Source: Nodosilinea nodulosa PCC 7104 (GTDB taxonomy: Bacteria; Cyanobacteriota; Cyanobacteriia; Phormidesmidales; Phormidesmidaceae). From it: a stretch of DNA of 64,000 bases. The notes beneath the pieces were generated by a model, which was given only the letters and a program-made list of their open reading frames with translations, had not been told where the DNA came from and did no database searches. The DNA is taken from contig NZ_JH976537.1 in assembly GCF_000309385.1 (NCBI RefSeq), positions 4,749,036-4,813,035 of the forward strand. The letters run 5' to 3'. A program made the translations under genes and the position numbers. Below are positions 34,503 through 44,573 of the stretch, piece by piece (within the stretch, counting starts at the first letter, position 1; every line of letters starts with the position of its first letter).

Positions 34503-35753
34503 GTGGATAGGCCTAGTTTACCTCAACCCATGGCTGCACCGGGGTCAGCGGCAATCCCTGGGATGGGTCAACCCACCGCCCCATCTATGGCCTCAACGGC
34601 CGAGGAGATTTGCTTGATTGACCTGCCCCCCCTACCCTTTGACGCCTCATCTCCCAAAGATGAGCAGGCTCGGTGGATACGCCGCTGTTTGGAGCTAGCT
34701 AGCCTGGCCGCTGGCCAAACTGCCCCCAATCCGATGGTGGGCTGCGTTGTGCTCAACGCCAATGTAGTAGTCGGGGAAGGCTTTCACCCAGGGGCCGGGC
34801 AGCCCCATGCCGAAGTTTTTGCCCTCGCCCAGGCTGGCGCCAGGGCAAAAGGGGCAACCCTCTATGTCAATCTAGAACCCTGTAACCACACAGGGCGCAC
34901 CCCTCCCTGCACCGAGGCCGTGATCCAAGCCGGCGTCAGTCGAGTGATCGTGGGCATGGTTGATCCCGATCCCAGAGTGTCGGGCAGGGGCATTCAGCGC
35001 CTGCGCCAGGCCAACATTGAGGTCACCGTTGGGGTTGAGGAAGCCGCCTGCCAGCGCCTGAACGAGGCCTTTGTGCAGCGGGTTACCCACCAACGCCCCC
35101 TGGGGCTGCTGAAGTATGCCATGACCCTAGATGGCAAAATAGCCGCTACCGGTGGCCACAGCACTTGGGTCACAGGGCCGACCGCCCGAGCGGCTGTTCA
35201 TCAGCTGCGAGCCACCTGCGACGCGGTGGTGGTTGGCGGCAATACGGTGCGCCACGACAACCCGCGGCTAACCAGCCATGGCCATAGCCCTCACAATCCG
35301 CTTCGGGTGATCATGAGCCGCAGTCTCAACCTCCCTTCCGAGGCCAACCTCTGGAACACCAAAGAGGCTCCAACAGTAGTATTTACAGGTCCCGAGGCCG
35401 ATGCAACTCAAAAACAGCTGCTGCTGGCCCAGGGGGTAGAGGTGATAGTGCTGCCCGCCTTGACTCCCCACTGGGTGACCAGCCAGCTGTACCAGCGGGG
35501 CTGTGCGGCTGTGCTTTGGGAATGTGGAGGACAGCTAGCCGCCGAAGCCATTAAAGATGGTGTAATCGACAAGCTGTGGGCATTTGTGGCCCCTAAGCTG
35601 GTTGGCGGCAAGGCATCTCCTGGCCCAGTCGGCGAACTAGGCATTCGGCACATGGGGCAGGCCCTAGTTTTGGAGCACGCCACCTGGCGGGTTTTGGGCA
35701 ATGATTTGCTGCTGGAGGGATACCTCAGCCGCCCAAACCCATCCCAGGGATAG
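34503..35753 (+). CDS. ribD: RibD, riboflavin deaminase/reductase
   Basis: 416 aa in the longest frame (GTG 34503). The N-terminal deaminase domain (~50-195) has the zinc motifs H-A-E-V (AGQPHAEVFAL) and P-C-x(8)-C (EPCNHTGRTPPC). The C-terminal reductase domain (~200-410) has KYAMTLDGKIA, VGGNTVRHDNPRL and VLWECGGQLAAE. The two domains convert 2,5-diamino-6-ribosylamino-pyrimidinone phosphate in two steps of riboflavin synthesis. The first ~45 residues are not conserved; starts at 34530 or 34563 are possible and would relax the crowded 17-bp divergent spacer. No FMN riboswitch was seen. Confidence 0.93.
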   Translation: MDRPSLPQPMAAPGSAAIPGMGQPTAPSMASTAEEICLIDLPPLPFDASSPKDEQARWIRRCLELASLAAGQTAPNPMVGCVVLNANVVVGEGFHPGAGQPHAEVFALAQAGARAKGATLYVNLEPCNHTGRTPPCTEAVIQAGVSRVIVGMVDPDPRVSGRGIQRLRQANIEVTVGVEEAACQRLNEAFVQRVTHQRPLGLLKYAMTLDGKIAATGGHSTWVTGPTARAAVHQLRATCDAVVVGGNTVRHDNPRLTSHGHSPHNPLRVIMSRSLNLPSEANLWNTKEAPTVVFTGPEADATQKQLLLAQGVEVIVLPALTPHWVTSQLYQRGCAAVLWECGGQLAAEAIKDGVIDKLWAFVAPKLVGGKASPGPVGELGIRHMGQALVLEHATWRVLGNDLLLEGYLSRPNPSQG

Positions 35754-35755
35754 GT

Positions 35756-36124
35756 TTAGGGATAAATGCGCACCAGCCGAGGAATATCGTAGGTTAGTTC
35801 GCGATCGCGCATAAAAGCTTCCAGCGTCAGCCGCAGGTCATCTTTACCGCGAAACGACTCAACCCTTTGACACACCTCACCGCGATCGAACAGCAAAAGA
35901 GTCGGCAAGCTGGAGAGTCGGTAAGTATTTGCTAGCCTCAGATTCTCATCGGCATTGATATCAACCAACTGCACTTGCCCCTCCCACTCACCATAAAAAC
36001 TTTGTAATACCGGAACAATGAGCTTACAGAGCCCACACCAAGGAGCCCAAAAGTGGACTAGTACAGGTAGTTCAGACTCAAGTACAGTTGTTCTGAACGT
36101 AGCTTCGCCAACAGACATTGACAT
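35756..36124 (-). CDS. Thioredoxin-family protein with CGLC active site
   Basis: 122 aa, ATG start. The active site is W-C30-G-L-C33-K instead of W-C-G-P-C-K. The cis-proline is present (SSLPTLLLF, ~74). Central FWAPWC and LVDINADENLRLANTYR match the thioredoxin fold. The tail (~95-122, RELTYDIPRLVRIYP) exceeds Trx-m/x. The CGLC change should alter redox potential. It converges with ribD; the stops are 2 bp apart. A target pathway cannot be named. Confidence 0.88.
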   Translation of the reverse strand: MSMSVGEATFRTTVLESELPVLVHFWAPWCGLCKLIVPVLQSFYGEWEGQVQLVDINADENLRLANTYRLSSLPTLLLFDRGEVCQRVESFRGKDDLRLTLEAFMRDRELTYDIPRLVRIYP

Positions 36125-36376
36125 CGACTATAAAAAAAAAGAGCTTAACTGACCATCTAGGTTGAGGGGATATATCATGCCACACGTCTGGAGGGAGTCC
36201 AAAAATAGGCGTTTGACATTGGGATCATTGTAGACCAGTTGAGAATGGAAGTTAACGGCCAGGATAGGGGATTGTACTAGATCCGTAACACAGCACGCTT
36301 TGCCTTAGCCGTGGGCTAGACATCTAAATATATCGGTAGAGAGATAGGTAGGCGACGCCTTAGGCTAGCTTAACCT

Positions 36377-38995
36377 CTAGCATCCCAAGAGCCGGGGCTG
36401 ATGGAGCAGGTCAAGAGCATTGGCAGCGGGCAAAGGTTTGGCAAAGAAATAGCCCTGCCCATAGTTGCATCCCTCCTGACGGAGGATAGCTACCTGGGTA
36501 GCAGTTTCTACGCCCTCCGCTACAACTTCCATGCCCAGTTTCTGCCCCAGGGTCAATATAGTGTTGATAATCGCTCGGTCTTCGTTACTCTTCTCTAGGC
36601 GGCCCACAAAGGATTTGTCCACCTTGAGGGTGTCCATAGGAAATCGATGTAAATAGCTGAGAGAAGAGTAGCCCGTGCCAAAGTCATCGATAGCCAGCTT
36701 TAAATCCAGGGATTTCAGCTTCAGCATTAGGTCAATTGCGGCATCCACATCGCCCATCACCATACTTTCGGTAATTTCTAGACGCACGCAGCTGCCGTCG
36801 ACCTGGGTTTCCCGCAGAGCAGCCTCAATCTGGCTAACCAGATCAGCTTGACCAAACTGCCGATTAGACAAATTTATGCTCATTGTCAGGTGGCGATAGT
36901 GGGGAAATAAAATGTGCCAATGGCGCAGCTGCCGACAGGCCTCTCGGAAAATCCACTGTCCCAGGGCCATAATCAATCCAGTTTCTTCCGCCGCTGGGAT
37001 GAATGCGCTGGGCAGCACAAATCCTCGATCTTTTTGGTGCCACCGCACGAGAGCCTCAAAACCCGCCAGTTCTCCGGTTTCGAGATTAACGATAGGTTGG
37101 TAGTACAGTAAGAACTCCTGATTGTCGAGGGCGCTAATCAGGTCGCTTTCGAGCTGAAGGCGGTTGACAGCCTCCGTCAGCATGCCAGCCGCAAACACCT
37201 CAAAGCGTGACTTACCCAATGCCTTAGCCCGATACATGGCGGTGTGGGCATCGCGCAGTAGATCGGCCGGTTTATGATCTAGGCCAGGCTGGCTAATAGC
37301 CATCCCAATACTGAGCGTGCTGGGCAGTTTCTGTCCATGCAGGGTGAGAGGTTCTGAAAGGGCATACTGTAGCCGATCCATCAGCTCACCAGCGGCAGTG
37401 CTGGATAGGTGGGCAAGCAGCAGCGCAAATTCGTCGCCTCCCACCCGAGCCACCTTAGCTTCGGCTGGTATGTGCTGCACCAGCCGCTGGGCGATCAGGC
37501 ATAGCACCTCATCTCCCACCTGATGCCCCAAACTTTCGTTGATGATCTTGAATCGATCAATCCCCATGAAAGCTACAATCACGGGCTGATCGGTGCTTTG
37601 GCGGTAGTGGAGAGCGTGCTGGATAGTGCCGATGAAAGCTTCGCGGTTGGGCAAGCCGGTGAGGGAGTCGTGGGTAGTGCGATACAGGAGCTTGTAGGCC
37701 AGGACTGCGGCTATGACGGCCACCATACCGATAGCAGGTTCTGCCAGGGGAAACCACACCAGTTCTTTGATGGCTAACCAGCCCCCTAGCCCTAGCCCTG
37801 CCATCAGCAAGCTGTTAGACAGCAGAAGACCACTGGGGCGCTTAACAACCCAGACAAGGGTACCTGCCGCCAGACACCACCCCCATAGCCATAGTCCCTC
37901 GGCCCAAGGGCTTAGAAACCTATACTGAGCCGATTGGCCTGTGACAATATCCAGCAATTGTCGAATCATTTGCCCATGGATGACCACGCCGGGCATAGTC
38001 AGCTCACTATCTTGATTGAAGCTGAAGGGCGTGTAAAAGCGATCCTTGAGGCTGGCGGCCGTGGTGCCAATCAGAACAATGTTGCCGCTGATCCAGCTAG
38101 GATCGAACTGATTGCTGAGCACCTGGCTAATAGATAGATGTCGAGCTGGCATTTGGTCGGTGTGATAGTGCAGCAAAATCTGATAGCCGCGACTGTCCAC
38201 GTTCTGATAACCGCCGTCCTGGGAGGAGAGTATGCGAATGGCGCGATCGCCCAGAAACAAGTGATCTTCTTGGGCTTTTAAGGATTCGGGGGTATAGCCT
38301 TGGTAGGCCATAACGGTTCGCAGAGCGAAGGAATAGTAGCCGCCATCTGGGCTGCGCACATAGATTAAGTTGCGGCGAATTACCCCATCGGAGTCGGTGG
38401 GAAAATCGTTGAATCCGACCCGTTCTGGTCCAACGCCCGGAGGGGGAGGGACTTCGCCCTGTCCCTGGGTAGCCCCCACGTTCATAATGGCAATGAGGTT
38501 TGAAGCCGCCAGGGCCTTAGTTAAGTCATCAGACCCTGGCGGACGAGACGTACTGCGGTAGAGATCTAAGCCGACAACTTTAGGATTGTGGACCTGGAGG
38601 TTTTGAATAACCTGGGCTAGTAACTGGTCGCTAAGGGGCCAGCCATACTGGCGAATGTCGGCTTCAGTGATGCCCACAATAGTCATGCGAGGGTCGAGCG
38701 ATCGCTCCCCAGGACCGGGCTTTGACCACCGCACTAGCTGATCAAATAAATACAGTTCCGCTGGTTCCAGAACGTTCAGCGCCTTGACTCCGGTGACCAG
38801 AACGCTTGCCAAAACACTGGCTAACAGCACTATTTTCCCCCCAGTGGGCAGGGGGGGGAGTCCCCACCAGTGGAGCACCTTGGGCACCACACTGTAGCGC
38901 AGCCGGTGGTTTATCCTAGTAATCGTCGCTTTCACAATTGCTGGGCCTTTGAAAGACAAGAAACTAAACGACGGAACATGTCTCAGGTAGCTCAC
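36377..38995 (-). CDS. CHASE2-GGDEF-EAL protein, cyclic-di-GMP signalling
   Basis: 872 aa in the longest frame (GTG 38995; a GTG 20 codons later is possible). A first membrane helix (~55-72) leads into a CHASE2 domain (~75-345) on the outer side, followed by two or three helices (~360-435). The GGDEF domain (~440-605) keeps the G-G-D-E-F signature (RVGGDEFALLL). The EAL domain (~620-865) keeps F-E-A-L-V-R-W, DDFGTGYSSLSYL and VAEGVET. Both halves look catalytic, so it could make or degrade c-di-GMP. The sensed signal is unknown; CHASE2 is an extracytoplasmic sensor. Confidence 0.93.
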   Translation of the reverse strand: MSYLRHVPSFSFLSFKGPAIVKATITRINHRLRYSVVPKVLHWWGLPPLPTGGKIVLLASVLASVLVTGVKALNVLEPAELYLFDQLVRWSKPGPGERSLDPRMTIVGITEADIRQYGWPLSDQLLAQVIQNLQVHNPKVVGLDLYRSTSRPPGSDDLTKALAASNLIAIMNVGATQGQGEVPPPPGVGPERVGFNDFPTDSDGVIRRNLIYVRSPDGGYYSFALRTVMAYQGYTPESLKAQEDHLFLGDRAIRILSSQDGGYQNVDSRGYQILLHYHTDQMPARHLSISQVLSNQFDPSWISGNIVLIGTTAASLKDRFYTPFSFNQDSELTMPGVVIHGQMIRQLLDIVTGQSAQYRFLSPWAEGLWLWGWCLAAGTLVWVVKRPSGLLLSNSLLMAGLGLGGWLAIKELVWFPLAEPAIGMVAVIAAVLAYKLLYRTTHDSLTGLPNREAFIGTIQHALHYRQSTDQPVIVAFMGIDRFKIINESLGHQVGDEVLCLIAQRLVQHIPAEAKVARVGGDEFALLLAHLSSTAAGELMDRLQYALSEPLTLHGQKLPSTLSIGMAISQPGLDHKPADLLRDAHTAMYRAKALGKSRFEVFAAGMLTEAVNRLQLESDLISALDNQEFLLYYQPIVNLETGELAGFEALVRWHQKDRGFVLPSAFIPAAEETGLIMALGQWIFREACRQLRHWHILFPHYRHLTMSINLSNRQFGQADLVSQIEAALRETQVDGSCVRLEITESMVMGDVDAAIDLMLKLKSLDLKLAIDDFGTGYSSLSYLHRFPMDTLKVDKSFVGRLEKSNEDRAIINTILTLGQKLGMEVVAEGVETATQVAILRQEGCNYGQGYFFAKPLPAANALDLLHQPRLLGC

Positions 38996-39803
38996 CCAGG
39001 GTCCTATCCCTAGAGCATCGGCTAGGGCATAGGACTGTTGTTAAGCATGCCCAGGCGGGAAATGGTTTTGCCAGGGTGATAGCTTTCTTATTGACTCAAA
39101 TTGATTCAAGTTGGCTCCACTGGGGCAGTGGCTGAGCTCTAAGTGAGTGGACCAATTCAAGTTCAGAGTGGGTTAGCGATAGCATAACCCCTGGGGACGT
39201 TGGGTTTCATGCCTCAACCCAGCCCGTATCGGTATGGCTGATAATGACGCGACTGTTGGCCGGTCGCGGTCTTAGCAGCCTTTGAAGACGATTGGTTCGA
39301 GCCATGGGGCTGTGTGGGTCTGAAACTTTGGAGCCTGAGCTGGATGTCGAAGCTGGCCTAGGATTGGGCTGTGCCTCAGAAGTCGGCTGGTTTTGTAGAG
39401 CCGTCATAGCCTCTGAAGCAGAGTGAAAACGGGCGTTTGAAGATGGCTCCAGCATCTTTTCGAGCCATTTAATCCAGTGGTTCGAAAGCTGAGGATGGCC
39501 TTTTAAGTTGAGTTTGGGTGTGCCAGTCAGGCAGGGCTCTGGGCTGTTGCCGGTAATCAAAAAAAGCAGCGTTGCGCCCAAGCCATACAAGTCTGAGTTC
39601 AGGCAAGCTTTGCCGTAAAGCTGCTCTAAGGGAGCGTAGCCGTAGGCTCCCACAAAGGTGCTGTCGATAGATTGAGCGGCAGACCGATTGGTATTGACAG
39701 AGCCAAAGTCAACCAGAAAAATTTTGCCGTTTCGCGATCGCAGTAGATTTTGCGGCTGAATGTCTCGGTGAATAATCGGAGGACTCTGCCGCTGTAGGTA
39801 GCT

Positions 39804-39897
39804 GATATCAAGTCCGCTTAATCGACCGCACTATGGCCTTAGAAGAAGCAAGGGTTAGTGGCCTACAATTCTTGGGTTCATTAGCCGGACTTGATAT
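39804..39897. mobile_element. MITE-like 94-bp insertion in the kinase pseudogene
   Basis: The ends are inverted repeats: TATCAAGTCCGCTTAAT at the left and, on the complement, TATCAAGTCCGGCTAAT at the right (15/17). TGA flanks it on both sides (39803-39805 and 39897-39899), a 3-bp target duplication. Removing 94 bp restores the kinase reading frame (ATT CTC AGC TAC CTA CAG). It encodes no protein and is too short to be autonomous. Confidence 0.75.
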
Positions 39898-39995
39898 GAG
39901 AATGCTAAGCACCTGATGCGCAATATTCTTTAGCCCAGCTTCATCGGTGTGCCAGCCATGCTCAACTAGACTGGCCAGAGAGTCGCCCCTAATTA

Positions 39996-40959
39996 ACCTG
40001 AGTTCGGGATAAGGAAAGGAGGGGCTCTGTAAGCTGATATCACGTAAATGATTCAGCAGGCCCCCCTATGGATAGTCTAGAAGAGCTGTTTTGCCACATT
40101 GATGATTTCTGCTGTCAGTTCGAGCCGAAATGGCACCAGATGCTGCTGGGTGAAGGCGTTCAACACCGTCAGCGCCAGCGATCGCTGAGCTTAAGCGAGG
40201 TGATGACAATCTTGGTGTGCTTCCACCAGCAGCACTATCGCAACTTCAAGGCGTTCTACAACAAGCATGTCTGCGTGCACTGGCGAGAGGCCTTTCCTGG
40301 CCTGGTCAGCTATCACCGCTTTGTGGAGTGGATGCCGTCGGCTCTGCTGCCCTTATGCGTGTACCTGAAGCACTGTTTTGGCGCTTGTAGCGGCATCAGC
40401 TTTATCGATAGCAGCAGCCTCAAGGTGTGCCACAACCGTCGGATTCGACGCCACAAGGTGTTTCGCGGCCTGGCGGCTCGGGGCAAAACCTCAGTTGACT
40501 GGTTCTTTGGCTTCAAGCTCCACCTGGTGGTTAATGACCAAGGGGAGTTGCTCAACATCCAAATCACGCCGGGCAATACCGACGACCGCAAGCCCGCCTG
40601 TGACTTGCTTCAAGGCCTCTATGGCAAGGTCTTTGCTGACCGGGGCTATGTCTCCAAAGCACTGGCAGAACGCCTCTTTGAGACCTGTGGCATCGAGTTC
40701 TTTGCCAAACCCAGGCGCAACATGACAAACCACTTGATGCGGCTCACCGACAAGTTACTGGCCCGCAAGCGCGCCATTGTCGAAACCGTCATTGACCAGC
40801 TCAAGAACATCTCCCAGATTGAGCATTCCAGGCATCGCAGCCCTACCAACTTCATGGTCAATGTCATCTGTGGCTTGATTGCCTACTGCCATCAGCCCAA
40901 GAAGCCTTCCCTCAATCTTGACTTCGCTCTTCCTCCATCGGCTTAACCCGAACTCAGGT
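39996..40959 (+). mobile_element. Complete IS982-family insertion sequence
   Basis: 964 bp, carrying a single full-length transposase gene. The left end ACCTGAGTTCGGGATAAG and the complement of the right end ACCTGAGTTCGGGTTAAG match 17/18. A 6-bp target duplication TAATTA lies at 39990-39995 and 40960-40965. It is inserted in the kinase gene on the opposite strand. Intact ends, target duplication and open transposase frame suggest a young or still-functional insertion. Confidence 0.92.
40068..40946 (+). CDS. IS982-family transposase
   Basis: 292 aa, full length for the family. Catalytic region: first Asp in [21 protein letters not shown] (~107), second Asp in [16 protein letters not shown] (~196), final Glu in [16 protein letters not shown] (~240). 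[20 protein letters not shown] is the family's conserved middle motif. The N-terminal ~95 residues should bind the ends. The ATG lies 72 bp inside the left end. No stop or frameshift is visible, so the enzyme looks competent. Confidence 0.93.
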   Translation: MDSLEELFCHIDDFCCQFEPKWHQMLLGEGVQHRQRQRSLSLSEVMTILVCFHQQHYRNFKAFYNKHVCVHWREAFPGLVSYHRFVEWMPSALLPLCVYLKHCFGACSGISFIDSSSLKVCHNRRIRRHKVFRGLAARGKTSVDWFFGFKLHLVVNDQGELLNIQITPGNTDDRKPACDLLQGLYGKVFADRGYVSKALAERLFETCGIEFFAKPRRNMTNHLMRLTDKLLARKRAIVETVIDQLKNISQIEHSRHRSPTNFMVNVICGLIAYCHQPKKPSLNLDFALPPSA

Positions 40960-41413
40960 TAATTAATTTTTGAACCAGGTAAAATGCGCGATCGCGGTGG
41001 GTATCGACATAAAAATTAGTCAAGATACCTGGGTATGGCCGGGTGGTCGAGCCCAGCCAGGACCTTGGCCTGCCGCTCCAGCAGTTCTAAGTCCTTCCAG
41101 TCAGCCAGATGCTTGAGGGAAATAGCTTTAATAGCGACGAACTTACCGTCAGCAAAATCTTCAGCAATGTAGGTGTTACTACAATTTGGCTCACATAAGG
41201 CAGCTGTAATTCTATAGCGTGCTTCAACAATGTCGCCTGGGATGTGTATACCCATACTGAGCCTGACAAAACGCGGTCTAAAGACGACCCTACAGCTCTT
41301 TTTCGTCTGCGCATTTATCTTTTTGAAAAGTTTATCATTGCCAAAAAAACAGGGACGATGCGGATTGCCCTCTCTAGATTTGGCATAGGCTAAACTGGGG
41401 AAAAAGGGCAGGC

Positions 41414-43171
41414 TTACATGCGCTCTAGCACCCGAATGCCGAGTAGCCCTAAGCCTAGTTTAAGGGTTTTAGCCGTCAGGTCGCAGAGCAGCAGGCGGGA
41501 CGTGCGCTGGGGTTCTTCGGCCTGAAGGACGGAGCAGCGATCGTAGAACTGGTTGAACTTTTGGCTCAGCTCAAACAGGTATTGGCAGAGGCGGTTGGGG
41601 TAGAGCTCCTGCACCACCTCTCCCAGCACCTCGTCTAGCTGGAGCAGATGGCGGGCCAGGGCAAACTCGCTGTCGTCTTCGAGGTGAATGCGGGCCTCGG
41701 GGGGCAGGTGGTCGAGGTCTACTTCGCCCCTGCGGCTGATACCCTGCACCCGCACGTAGGCGTAGAGCATGTATGGGGCGGTGTTGCCCTGGAGGGCCAG
41801 CATTTTGTCGAAGCTAAAGATGTAGTTGCTGGTGCGGTTTTGGCTGAGATCGGCGTACTTAACAGCGCCAATGCCCACGGCTTCGGCCACGTTTTGAATA
41901 AATTCTTCGGTTTCCTGCCGCTCTTCGGCCTGAATGCGGGTTTCCAGGTCGGTGCGAGCGCGGCTGACCGCTTCATCCAGCAAATCCTTCAGCCGAATCG
42001 TCTCGCCGGAGCGGGTTTTGAATTTTTTGCCGTCTTCGCCCTGAACGACCCCAAACGGTACGTGGGTGAGTTCAACGCCAGCTGGAATCCAGCCCGCCTT
42101 GGCCGCTACCTGAAACACCTGGGCAAAGTGATTGCCCTGCCCGGCATCGACCACGTAGAGCACCCGCTCGGCCCCGTCCTGCTGGGTGCGGTAGCGGATA
42201 GCGGCCAGATCGGTGGTGGCGTAGTTGTAGCCGCCGTCGGTTTTTTGAATAATCAGCGGCAGAGGGTTGCCGTCTTTGTTGGTAAAACCATCCACAAAGA
42301 CGACTTTAGCGCCCTGGTCTTCGACCAAAAGCCCCTGCCGCTCCAAATCCTTCACCACGTCGGCCAGCAGCGGGTTGTAGAAGGATTCGCCCCGCTCTTG
42401 AATTTGGATGTCGAGGCGATCGTAGATTTTTTGAAACTCCTGGCGAGATTGCTCGCACAGGGCTTGCCAGGCTTTGTGGGCGGTGGGTTCCCCCGACTGC
42501 AAGCTGACGACGGCCTCGCGGGAGCGGGTCTTAAAATCGTCGTCGGTATCAAAGCGCTTTTTGGCCTCTTTATAAAACGCTACCAGATCACCGATATCGA
42601 CCTGGCCACCGACTTTTAGCGCTTCGGGACAGGCCTCCTTGAGGTGAGTAATCAGCATGCCAAACTGGGTGCCCCAGTCGCCCACGTGGTTGAGGCGCAG
42701 CACGTCGTGGCCCATAAACTCTTGCACGCGGGCAATGGAGTCGCCAATGATGGTCGATCGCAGGTGGCCCACATGCATCTCTTTGGCGATATTTGGGGCA
42801 GAGAAATCGACGATCACCTTTTGGGGCTGCTCTGCGGGGGCCACTCCCAGGCGCGGGTCGGCCTGCATCGCCCGGAGTTGATCTTCTAAGTATTGAGTTT
42901 TAAGGCGCAGATTGATAAAGCCAGGGCCAGCGACTTCGGGCGGATCGCACAGATCGCTAACGTCTAAGTGCTCGACGATTTGGACAGCGATGTCGCGGGG
43001 CTTTTGCTTCAGCGGTTTGGCTAGCGACATGGCTACATTGGCCTGATAGTCGCCAAACTTGGGATTAGTGGTGGGTACAAGCATGGGGTCGGTGCCAGCT
43101 AGGTCGTTGCCAAAGGCGGCCACGAGTGCCTGGTCAAACCGTGCGGTGAGTTGTGCGAGTGTAGACTTCAT
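41414..43171 (-). CDS. argS: ArgS, arginyl-tRNA synthetase
   Basis: 585 aa, normal length, ATG start. Class I signatures: H133-V-G-H136 ([17 protein letters not shown]), and a KMSKS-like site in [19 protein letters not shown]. The N-terminal additional domain (~1-100) is specific for ArgRS. The C-terminal anticodon-binding region (~460-585) has YAYVRVQGI and [15 protein letters not shown]. It ends 158 bp from the start of the kinase pseudogene and diverges from a cupin gene 68 bp upstream. Confidence 0.97.
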   Translation of the reverse strand: MKSTLAQLTARFDQALVAAFGNDLAGTDPMLVPTTNPKFGDYQANVAMSLAKPLKQKPRDIAVQIVEHLDVSDLCDPPEVAGPGFINLRLKTQYLEDQLRAMQADPRLGVAPAEQPQKVIVDFSAPNIAKEMHVGHLRSTIIGDSIARVQEFMGHDVLRLNHVGDWGTQFGMLITHLKEACPEALKVGGQVDIGDLVAFYKEAKKRFDTDDDFKTRSREAVVSLQSGEPTAHKAWQALCEQSRQEFQKIYDRLDIQIQERGESFYNPLLADVVKDLERQGLLVEDQGAKVVFVDGFTNKDGNPLPLIIQKTDGGYNYATTDLAAIRYRTQQDGAERVLYVVDAGQGNHFAQVFQVAAKAGWIPAGVELTHVPFGVVQGEDGKKFKTRSGETIRLKDLLDEAVSRARTDLETRIQAEERQETEEFIQNVAEAVGIGAVKYADLSQNRTSNYIFSFDKMLALQGNTAPYMLYAYVRVQGISRRGEVDLDHLPPEARIHLEDDSEFALARHLLQLDEVLGEVVQELYPNRLCQYLFELSQKFNQFYDRCSVLQAEEPQRTSRLLLCDLTAKTLKLGLGLLGIRVLERM

Positions 43172-43239
43172 GGTGTGTTTACCGTAACCCCTCTGACTCT
43201 CGAATAGCTGCCAAAATTACCGAATTCTCTCCGCCGCCT

Positions 43240-43704
43240 ATGACTAGTCCCCACCTGCCCCATCCGCTGCTCACGGCCAGTGCGATCGCCGCTCTGCCCG
43301 CAGATGTTTTTGTTCACCCCCTCAATCCTAGGGCAATCCGCCACGGCAAATCGCTGGGGGACGAGACCGGATTGCACCACCTGGGCATTCACCTGGTGCG
43401 GCTAGAGCCGGGCCACGACTCTACCCAGTACCACGTGCACCAGGCCGAGGAAGAGTTTATCTACATTATCTCAGGGCGGGGAATGGCGGAGCTGGGGGAA
43501 GAAACCGTGGAGGTTGGCCCCGGCGACTTTATGGGCTTTGTGCCTGGGGGGCTGGCCCACAACCTCAGCAACCCCTTCGCGGAAGACCTGGTGTATTTGA
43601 TGGGGGGCATGCGGCTCGATTTCGACATCTGTGACTACCCCAAAGTCAACACCCGACTGTACCGCCGGGGGCTACAGCGGCAGTACGTGGATCTAGAGGA
43701 ATGA
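43240..43704 (+). CDS. Cupin-domain protein
   Basis: 154 aa. The beta-barrel core spans ~50-125 with motif 1 QYHVHQAEEEFIYIISGRG (H-x-H-x-E ligands) and motif 2 GFVPGGLAHNLSNPF. FVHPLNPRAIRHGKSLGDETGL at the N-terminus is typical for a family often placed near sugar or small-molecule metabolism. It overlaps the next gene by 4 bp (ATGA), so the two are translationally coupled. The function is unknown. Confidence 0.85.
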   Translation: MTSPHLPHPLLTASAIAALPADVFVHPLNPRAIRHGKSLGDETGLHHLGIHLVRLEPGHDSTQYHVHQAEEEFIYIISGRGMAELGEETVEVGPGDFMGFVPGGLAHNLSNPFAEDLVYLMGGMRLDFDICDYPKVNTRLYRRGLQRQYVDLEE

Positions 43705-44459
43705 GCAACGCCCCGTTCCATCGCTTTCTGGGGGTCGACCTGGGCTGGCAGAGCGGCCCCACCGGACTGTGCTGCCTGCATTTGGAGAATGAAATGCTCA
43801 CTCTGGTAGCGCTAGATCGGCTCCAGGCCACAGGCGACATTCTAGCCTGGATAGGCCAGTGGGCCGAGGGGTCTGCCAGCGCGGTGGTTGCGGTAGACGC
43901 ACCCACCCTGATTCCCAACGAAACGGGTATGCGTCTGCCCGATCGCCTCGCCCACAAGCACTTTGGCCGCTACGACGCGGGCTGCTACCCGGCCAATCGG
44001 GGCCGTCCCTTTGCCGAAAAGCTGATCGCCTTTGGTCTGGCGCTTGAATCCCTCGGATTTGCCCATGCGCCCCATAGCCCAGCCCGGCCCCAGGGGCGCT
44101 TTCAGCTTGAAGTGTTTCCCCATCCGGCCACGGTCCATCTGTTCGGCCTAACGCGCATTCTCAAGTACAAAAAAGGGACTCTGGCCCAGCGCCGCCCCGA
44201 ACTCGACAAGCTGCGCCAGTACCAGCTCTCGGTGCTGCCCACCCTGGAGCCTGCTTTGATGCTGAGGGAATCCGATTTGCCCGAAATTCCCACCAGTGGA
44301 AAAGCTATGAAAGCCGTAGAAGACCAGCTCGATAGTCTCACCTGTGCCTATGCGGCGGCCCACTGGTGGACCTGGGGCCCAGAGCGAAACTGGGTGCTGG
44401 GCGACGTTGCCGAGGGCTACATTGTCGTGCCTGGTCCGCTCGGCTCTCCCCATGTCTAA
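43701..44459 (+). CDS. DUF429 family protein
   Basis: 252 aa. RNase-H/actin-like fold markers: GVDLGWQSGPTGL (~10-22), VVAVDAPTLIPNETGMRLPDRLAHKHFGRYDAGCYPANRG (~67-105), RFQLEVFPHPATVHLFGL and a C-terminal EDQLDSLTCAYAAAHWWTWG. The conserved acidic residues (D12, D71, E139, D215-D220 area) fit a nuclease-like metal site. DUF429 proteins are biochemically uncharacterised. It is coupled to the cupin gene upstream. Confidence 0.8.
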   Translation: MSNAPFHRFLGVDLGWQSGPTGLCCLHLENEMLTLVALDRLQATGDILAWIGQWAEGSASAVVAVDAPTLIPNETGMRLPDRLAHKHFGRYDAGCYPANRGRPFAEKLIAFGLALESLGFAHAPHSPARPQGRFQLEVFPHPATVHLFGLTRILKYKKGTLAQRRPELDKLRQYQLSVLPTLEPALMLRESDLPEIPTSGKAMKAVEDQLDSLTCAYAAAHWWTWGPERNWVLGDVAEGYIVVPGPLGSPHV

Positions 44460-44573
44460 ACTATGGTGTGAGCATTTGCACGCTGTAGCTCCCAGCGATC
44501 GCGGCGTTGACATTACTGACCCAGCGCGATCGCCTCAACACATCCGTTTTCCGCTGCCCGTCTAGTAGTTCTA

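Larger units (their letters stand above)
39207..41255 (-). pseudogene. Ser/Thr protein kinase gene, broken by frameshift, IS982 and a MITE-like insert
   Basis: N-terminal part 41255-41016 (start MGIHIPGDIVEARYRITAAL; ATP lysine in FVAIKAISL) ends at a TAA after HPAIPRYLD. A shift of one base then continues NFYVDTHRDRAFYLVQKLI. The frame is cut by the IS982 element (39996-40959) and resumes as GDSLASLVEHGWHTDEAGLKNIAHQVLSIL (39995-39898). It is cut again by a 94-bp insert and resumes SYLQRQSPPIIHRDIQPQNLL (HRD loop), VDFGSV (DFG) and the rest to 39207. The C-terminal ~55 residues are a Ser/Pro-rich tail. Catalytic residues survive in pieces, but no intact kinase can be made. Confidence 0.9.

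Noticed and set aside
39626..39811. Independent minus-strand gene of 61 codons
   Set aside because: Out of frame with the kinase, whose HRD and DFG motifs are read in the other frame of the same strand.
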